Below, piece by piece: positions 17,124 through 20,975 of a stretch of DNA of 20,975 nucleotides. The stretch's first letter is position 1. Each line of letters starts with the position of its first letter. Source of the DNA: Bradymonadales bacterium (GTDB taxonomy: Bacteria > Myxococcota > Bradymonadia > REDH01). The stretch is from the NCBI GenBank assembly GCA_947483645.1, contig CANKLS010000022.1:1-20975 (forward strand). The letters are read 5' to 3'. A program made the translations under genes and the position numbers. Below the pieces are notes generated by a model. It was not told the DNA's origin. It was given only the letters and a program-made list of their open reading frames with translations, and made no database searches.

Positions 17124-18133
17124 GGCGAGACCTCGGAGTGGTGGGCAAAGCCCGCGCCGAGCAGCCCTTCGCGGATGAGCTCGTGGTTGAAGAAGGGGAG
17201 TGTCGGGTGCGACTTGCGCAGCCCGACTGTGAGATGGGTCGGTCCAAGCGCGAGGCAGAAGAGGTCGGCGCTGGCATCGATGAGGTTGCAGGCCTCAGCG
17301 AAGGGGAGCGTGAGCCAGCGATCCGCTGCAGGGCGTTCGTTGGTGAGCGACGCGGTGGGCTCCGCGCCGAGCGCAGCGAGCGCGTCGTGAAGGAGCGCAG
17401 TCTCGGGTCGGTCGCCCCGAAGCCGTAGGCGGAGCGTGGCAGCCGCGGGCGTGGGCAGGAGGCGGAGTGCGCGACCGAACCGGCGTTGGAGCCCCACGAC
17501 AGCTTGGAGTGAGGCTGCGGTGAGCGGGAGGGAGAGGTCGTGCGGCAGACGGGCTTCGCGGCTGGCCTCAATGGTGGCGCGCAGGATGGGGCCTGTGGCG
17601 CCGGCGCGTCCGAGGAAGTGGGTTCGGAGGTCGGGGCCGCTCGCGGTGCGGGAGGCGGTCTTGTAACGGTAGCGTTCGCCCGTGTTGAGCATGGCGGAGA
17701 GGCCGATGCAGCGGGCGCGGGCTGTCGCACTGTGGTGGAGGGTTGGCTGCCAGGGCTGGCGGGCCAGCGTGCCGCCGATGGTGGCATCGGCGAAGGCGTC
17801 GGGGATGTCGGTGAGGGTGAGCCCGTATGCGACAGCGATGGCCTGCGCGGATCCCCAGGTCATAGAGGCCGGAAGGTCGAGCGTGGCGGAGGTCTCGTCC
17901 ACCGAGGCCGGCTCGAGGAGGCCGTCTAGGAGATAGAGCGCGTCGGGCTGCGTTGCAGCGAGGCCGTCGGTGCCTCCGCCGAGAGGGAGGAGTGAGGCCG
18001 CTGGCGCGCGCTGAAGTTCGACGGCCAGTGCTTCGAGGGAGGCCGGCACATAGAGCGCGGGGCAGCCTGCGGCGATGGGCCACGGACGCTGGGCTGGAGC
18101 TGGAGCGCGAGAGGCCTGCCAACGGTCGCTCAT
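17120..18133 (-). CDS. GlcE-like FAD-binding (PCMH-type) protein
   Basis: It has 337 residues, the size of GlcE, the second flavin-binding subunit of glycolate oxidase. Seen: LLPLGGGTDGLA at 48-59 as a PP-loop-like element; LDLPASMTWGSAQAIAVAYG; DATIGGTLAR at 116-125 in the position of the 'tiGG..a' segment; then a C-terminal domain like that of GlcE (PLTAASLQAVVGLQRRFG). The FAD motifs are looser than in its upstream neighbour, so FAD binding is probable rather than certain. It lies between an AGPS-like flavoprotein and a GlcF-like Fe-S protein with 4-base overlaps on both sides, which suggests a heterotrimer of GlcDEF layout. Substrate unknown. Confidence 0.8.
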   Translation of the reverse strand: MSDRWQASRAPAPAQRPWPIAAGCPALYVPASLEALAVELQRAPAASLLPLGGGTDGLAATQPDALYLLDGLLEPASVDETSATLDLPASMTWGSAQAIAVAYGLTLTDIPDAFADATIGGTLARQPWQPTLHHSATARARCIGLSAMLNTGERYRYKTASRTASGPDLRTHFLGRAGATGPILRATIEASREARLPHDLSLPLTAASLQAVVGLQRRFGRALRLLPTPAAATLRLRLRGDRPETALLHDALAALGAEPTASLTNERPAADRWLTLPFAEACNLIDASADLFCLALGPTHLTVGLRKSHPTLPFFNHELIREGLLGAGFAHHSEVSP

Positions 18134-19764
18134 GGTGCCACCTCCCAGAGCTTGCCGGGATTGAGCAGCCCGGCCGGGTCGATTTCGCGACGGGCTGCAG
18201 CGAAGAGCGGCGCTCCACCGGGCTGGTCATGGTTGAGCCAAGGTGCCTTGAGAAGGCCCACGCCATGATGATGCGTCGTTGCGGCACCGAAGGCTGCGAC
18301 GGCGGAGAGCCCCGCCTTCCAGACCCGGTCGTAGCGGGCGAGGCAGTCGCTCTCGTCGGCGCCGAAGCCAGCGAAGGTGAAGTAGATGGAGCAGCCCGAG
18401 GTGTAGGCGTGCGAGAAGTGGGCCATCACAAAGGCCTCCTGCTCCACCGCCTGGTGCACGGCGTCGTAGAGGGCGGCGACCCGGTGCCAGGGCGCGCTGA
18501 CCTCCATCGTGTCGACGAACATGCCGGACGCGAGAATGGGGGCCATTTTGAAGGAGACGTCGTGGCGGTGGGCGAACCAGTACTGGCCGGGCGCGGGTCC
18601 GAGGTCGTCGAGGGTCGCGCCTAGGTCGTCGAAGAGCGCCTGGCCGAGGAGTGCTGCGTCTGCGTCGGAGGCCTCTTCCACGCCGGCGATGAGCAGGCAG
18701 CCCGAGGCAGCCTTGCCCGCGAGATGGTTGAGCCAGTGGGTGGCGCTAGGCCGGCGTGCGAGCAGTTCGTTGGCGGCTGTCATGAGTCGGGGCTTGAGCT
18801 CGGCGGTCGAGAGCCCTGCGGGGAGCCACGATGGCGCCTTCTTTCGCGGCCAGTGCTGGAGGTCGGTCGGGAGCAGCAGTTCGCCCTCCTCTGCCTTGCG
18901 GGCGCCGGAGATGAAGCTGTCGAAGGGGTCGTAGAGGCGGAAGACGGCGGGCTGGTGGCCGGCCTGAAGGGCGCGTCGCATGGCTTCGAGCCCCTGTGAG
19001 ACAGAGGCGCACCAGTAGCCGCGGAAAAGGCGGCCGGAGGTGGCGGCTGGCTCCACGCGGAGCCAGGCGTCGACAATGACGCCGAGCATCCCTTCGGAGC
19101 CGACGAGGAGTTGTGTGGTGTCGAGCGGGCCTTCGGTGCTGTGGCGAAGCTGCCCCTCGCCATCGACAAAGCGGAGGCTGACCACCATGTCTTCGATTTT
19201 GCCGAAGCGGGTCGAGTACTGTCCGGCGGAGCGGGTGGCGAGGTAGCCGCCGATGGTGCTGCAGCCGATGGAGGAGGGGAAATGGCCGAGCGTGAGGCCG
19301 TGGCGCTGGAGTTCGTGCTCGAGCCGCTGCCCAATCCAGCCTGCGCCTACGCAGATGAGGCCATCAGCCGCGCGCGAAAGGTCGAGGTCGAGGAGCCGCT
19401 TGGTGTCGAGCGAGATGCCACCCTTGATGGGGACGGCTGCGCCACAGACGCCGGAGCCGGCGCCGAAGGGGACCACAGGCAGGCTGTGGCGACCGGCGGC
19501 GCGGACGACCTCGACCACATCTGCGACCGTTCCGGCATGCACGACGAGGTCGGGTGGCGAGATGGCCCGTTGCCCCGCCCTTGCCTGCAACGAGAGCCGC
19601 GGCCAGGCGTCACGCGCATACAGCAGCTTCGCGGTCGCCGAGGCGGTCACGGTGGCCTCGGCCGAGAGGCTGGCGCGGAGTTCGTCGACGAGGGCTGCGA
19701 CGGCCATGAGGTCCGAAGGGGCGGGAGCGAAGCTGGCTGGCAGTTGGCTAACAGAGAGGCGCAT
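18130..19764 (-). CDS. FAD-linked oxidase, alkyl-DHAP-synthase-like (AGPS-like)
   Basis: A VAO/PCMH-family flavoprotein of 544 residues. Seen: an FAD PP-loop PFGAGSGVCGAAV from residue 99, HFPSSIGCSTIGGYLATRSA (ADP/FAD-binding), FGKIEDMVVSLRFVDGEG, LLVGSEGMLGVIVDA, a FSHAYTSGCSIYFTFAG strand with Y454, an HHH at 498-500 followed by GVGLLKAPWL, and a final REIDPAGLLNPGKLW. The SHAY..GCSIYF and HHHGVG motifs resemble alkyldihydroxyacetonephosphate synthases, which make ether lipids, more than GlcD; a hydroxy-acid dehydrogenase remains possible. The start is uncertain: ATG 19764 lacks a Shine-Dalgarno, and an ATG at 19878 (38 more residues) is in frame but leaves only 17 bases to the divergent gene. 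First gene of the five-gene operon. Confidence 0.82.
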   Translation of the reverse strand: MRLSVSQLPASFAPAPSDLMAVAALVDELRASLSAEATVTASATAKLLYARDAWPRLSLQARAGQRAISPPDLVVHAGTVADVVEVVRAAGRHSLPVVPFGAGSGVCGAAVPIKGGISLDTKRLLDLDLSRAADGLICVGAGWIGQRLEHELQRHGLTLGHFPSSIGCSTIGGYLATRSAGQYSTRFGKIEDMVVSLRFVDGEGQLRHSTEGPLDTTQLLVGSEGMLGVIVDAWLRVEPAATSGRLFRGYWCASVSQGLEAMRRALQAGHQPAVFRLYDPFDSFISGARKAEEGELLLPTDLQHWPRKKAPSWLPAGLSTAELKPRLMTAANELLARRPSATHWLNHLAGKAASGCLLIAGVEEASDADAALLGQALFDDLGATLDDLGPAPGQYWFAHRHDVSFKMAPILASGMFVDTMEVSAPWHRVAALYDAVHQAVEQEAFVMAHFSHAYTSGCSIYFTFAGFGADESDCLARYDRVWKAGLSAVAAFGAATTHHHGVGLLKAPWLNHDQPGGAPLFAAARREIDPAGLLNPGKLWEVAP

Positions 19765-19816
19765 CTGGCCGCAACGAACATTGGAGGTCGTGGAGCGTCT
19801 GCGTCGAGCGGATTCG

Positions 19817-19873
19817 TTGACACCGCGCGGTGTCGGTTCGTAAAGGGTCGCGACCTTTGGAGGCGTGAGCCTC
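19817..19873 (+). promoter_or_regulatory. Promoter-like element with three consecutive dyads before the FG-GAP gene
   Basis: TTGACA (19817-19822) and TAAAGG (19841-19846, spacer 18) could form a promoter. Overlapping it is a perfect 14-bp palindrome ACACCGCGCGGTGT (19820-19833). Next comes a dyad centred on GGTCGCGACC (19846-19855). Last is a 5-bp hairpin GAGGC/GCCTC with the GNRA-type loop GTGA (19860-19873). The first could be an operator; the others would lie in the 5' leader. The same bases are open in frame with the divergent flavoprotein gene, so chance is possible. Confidence 0.35.
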
Positions 19874-19895
19874 TTCATCAGTTCGGGAGTTCGAG

Positions 19896-20975
19896 ATGGC
19901 ACGAAACATTGGGATTGCAGGACTGTTCGCCTTGGTCTGCGGCTCCTCGGCGACGCTCGTGGCTGCTCCTGCGGCAGCATCGACCGGTCACATCTTTCAT
20001 CTTGCGCAGGTCGGGACCGCTGATCGGCCGCTGGTGGTGGCTGCGTCGGACCGTGGAATCGTCTTCATCGGCGCCGACAACAAGGTCTTCCGGGCCTTCC
20101 ATCACGACCGCCGCGCGCGGGCCGGCAGCGCTCAGTCCTGGTTCTGGATTGACGACATCGATGGCGACAAGCGGGACGAGTTTGTGGGCGCCGGCTCCCC
20201 CTCCTTCGTCGTGGACGACAACGCTGACCCGATGTGGGGCATCACGGGAGGCTGCGACCAGTTCTTCGTTGGCGACTTCACCGACAGCAATGCGACGGTG
20301 GAGATGTTCTGCCGCCAGGGCAACAAGATGCAGGTTTGGAGTTTCGACGGCACCAAGGTCTTCGAGTGGGCCGGCACGGGGTATTCGTTCGGCAACTGCT
20401 ACGCCGATGACTACGACTCGGACCGAAAGATGGAGGTCGCCTGCGACTTCACCAGCAAGAAGAAGCATATGTTCTTCGATCCCGACGCCGAGCCCGACTC
20501 CAAATTTGTGGAGCGGGAGGGCGAGGCCCCCGAGTCGGAGATGAAGCAGGGTGTGGACGAGGCCGGTCAGGCTGGTCGGGTCAACGGCAGCGAGCCCATC
20601 GAGGCGCTGGGTGGAGATATCACCGTTCGTCAGGCAGACGGCGCGGTTGTCATTGAGCGCAATGCCGCGATGGTCGGCACCATCAACCTGCCGGGCCCCA
20701 TCTTTTCGGCGGTCGCTGCCGACCTCAACGGCGACGGCAAGAGCGAACTCTACCTTGGCGGCGCGGACAACGTCTTCGTCGTGGATAGCGAGGGCAAGCT
20801 CATTGCTGCCGTCGCATCCAATCCGGACCGCGCTCGTCGTGAGGCCCGTGTGACGGTGAAGTCGGCGACGGCGAACGGGTTGACCGTGTCGGACCGCGAT
20901 CAGGTGAAGGCCGCTGTGGAGAAGGCCGCCGCCCCTATCCAGAAGTGCTACTCGGACAACATGGGGCGGGACCAG
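19896..20975 (+). CDS. Secreted FG-GAP/VCBS-type repeat protein (3' end outside window)
   Basis: The frame opens at ATG 19896, with GGGAG 6 bases upstream, and stays open to the window end (360 residues seen). Seen: a signal peptide (MARNIG, then a hydrophobic stretch to about residue 29 ending AAPAAA). Three calcium-type loops of FG-GAP repeats follow: D86-DIDGDKRDEF, D171-DYDSDRKMEV and D276-LNGDGKSEL, each within a seven-bladed-propeller-like repeat. After these, about residues 325-360 (DQVKAAVEKAAAPIQKCYSD, C351) resemble the start of the AgmX/PglI C-terminal module common in myxobacteria-like genomes; it is cut off here. Expected location is periplasm or cell surface. Function unknown. 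Confidence 0.83.
   Translation, partial: MARNIGIAGLFALVCGSSATLVAAPAAASTGHIFHLAQVGTADRPLVVAASDRGIVFIGADNKVFRAFHHDRRARAGSAQSWFWIDDIDGDKRDEFVGAGSPSFVVDDNADPMWGITGGCDQFFVGDFTDSNATVEMFCRQGNKMQVWSFDGTKVFEWAGTGYSFGNCYADDYDSDRKMEVACDFTSKKKHMFFDPDAEPDSKFVEREGEAPESEMKQGVDEAGQAGRVNGSEPIEALGGDITVRQADGAVVIERNAAMVGTINLPGPIFSAVAADLNGDGKSELYLGGADNVFVVDSEGKLIAAVASNPDRARREARVTVKSATANGLTVSDRDQVKAAVEKAAAPIQKCYSDNMGRDQ

Noticed and set aside
19896..19912. TGGCACG-like bases with a TTGG downstream, hinting at a sigma-54 promoter
   Set aside because: The match lies on the start codon of the FG-GAP gene, lacks the TTGC element, and has no gene start at the right distance.

Overview
The window is GC-rich bacterial chromosome from a Gram-negative organism: it has Lnt, a YbgF/CpoB-type periplasmic lipoprotein, SecDF-YajC and a polysaccharide flippase. 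No IS element, prophage, CRISPR array or rRNA was seen. The FG-GAP protein at the right edge ends in what looks like the start of an AgmX/PglI-type Cys-Tyr module. Together with the LysM and lipoprotein genes this suggests a myxobacterium-like or Bradymonadota-like lineage. That placement is inference and low confidence.

Layout. 1-5262 (minus strand) is the conserved queA-tgt-yajC-secD-secF block: the last two steps of tRNA queuosine synthesis ahead of the Sec accessory complex, with secF cut by the window edge. Divergent from queA is a periplasmic transpeptidase of penicillin-binding type (5380-6840, plus). It is followed by a tRNA-Met(CAU) and, eight bases after the tRNA, a J-domain/TPR protein with an HVD motif in place of HPD. 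7720-8263 is non-coding. It holds a 28-bp candidate chromosome-dimer resolution site (dif, 7893-7920), a local strand-composition switch at that site, and a frameshifted gene fragment resembling the host attachment protein family.

To the right lie a Wzx-type flippase (minus), a divergent Rrf2-family regulator with three cysteines (plus, TTG start), and a two-gene envelope operon (minus): the CpoB-like lipoprotein then a LysM protein. A SAM methyltransferase follows (plus), converging on lnt so that both genes share one CTAG for their stop codons.

13328-19764 is one five-gene minus-strand operon: an alkyl-DHAP-synthase-like flavoprotein, a GlcE-like FAD domain protein, a GlcF/GlpC-like two-cluster Fe-S protein, a diacylglycerol/sphingosine-kinase-family lipid kinase, and apolipoprotein N-acyltransferase. 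All four junctions are 4-base ATGA or GTGA overlaps. This redox-plus-lipid-kinase-plus-lipoprotein-acylation operon is the best candidate for an undescribed system. The dif-like site is the best-supported non-coding signal.
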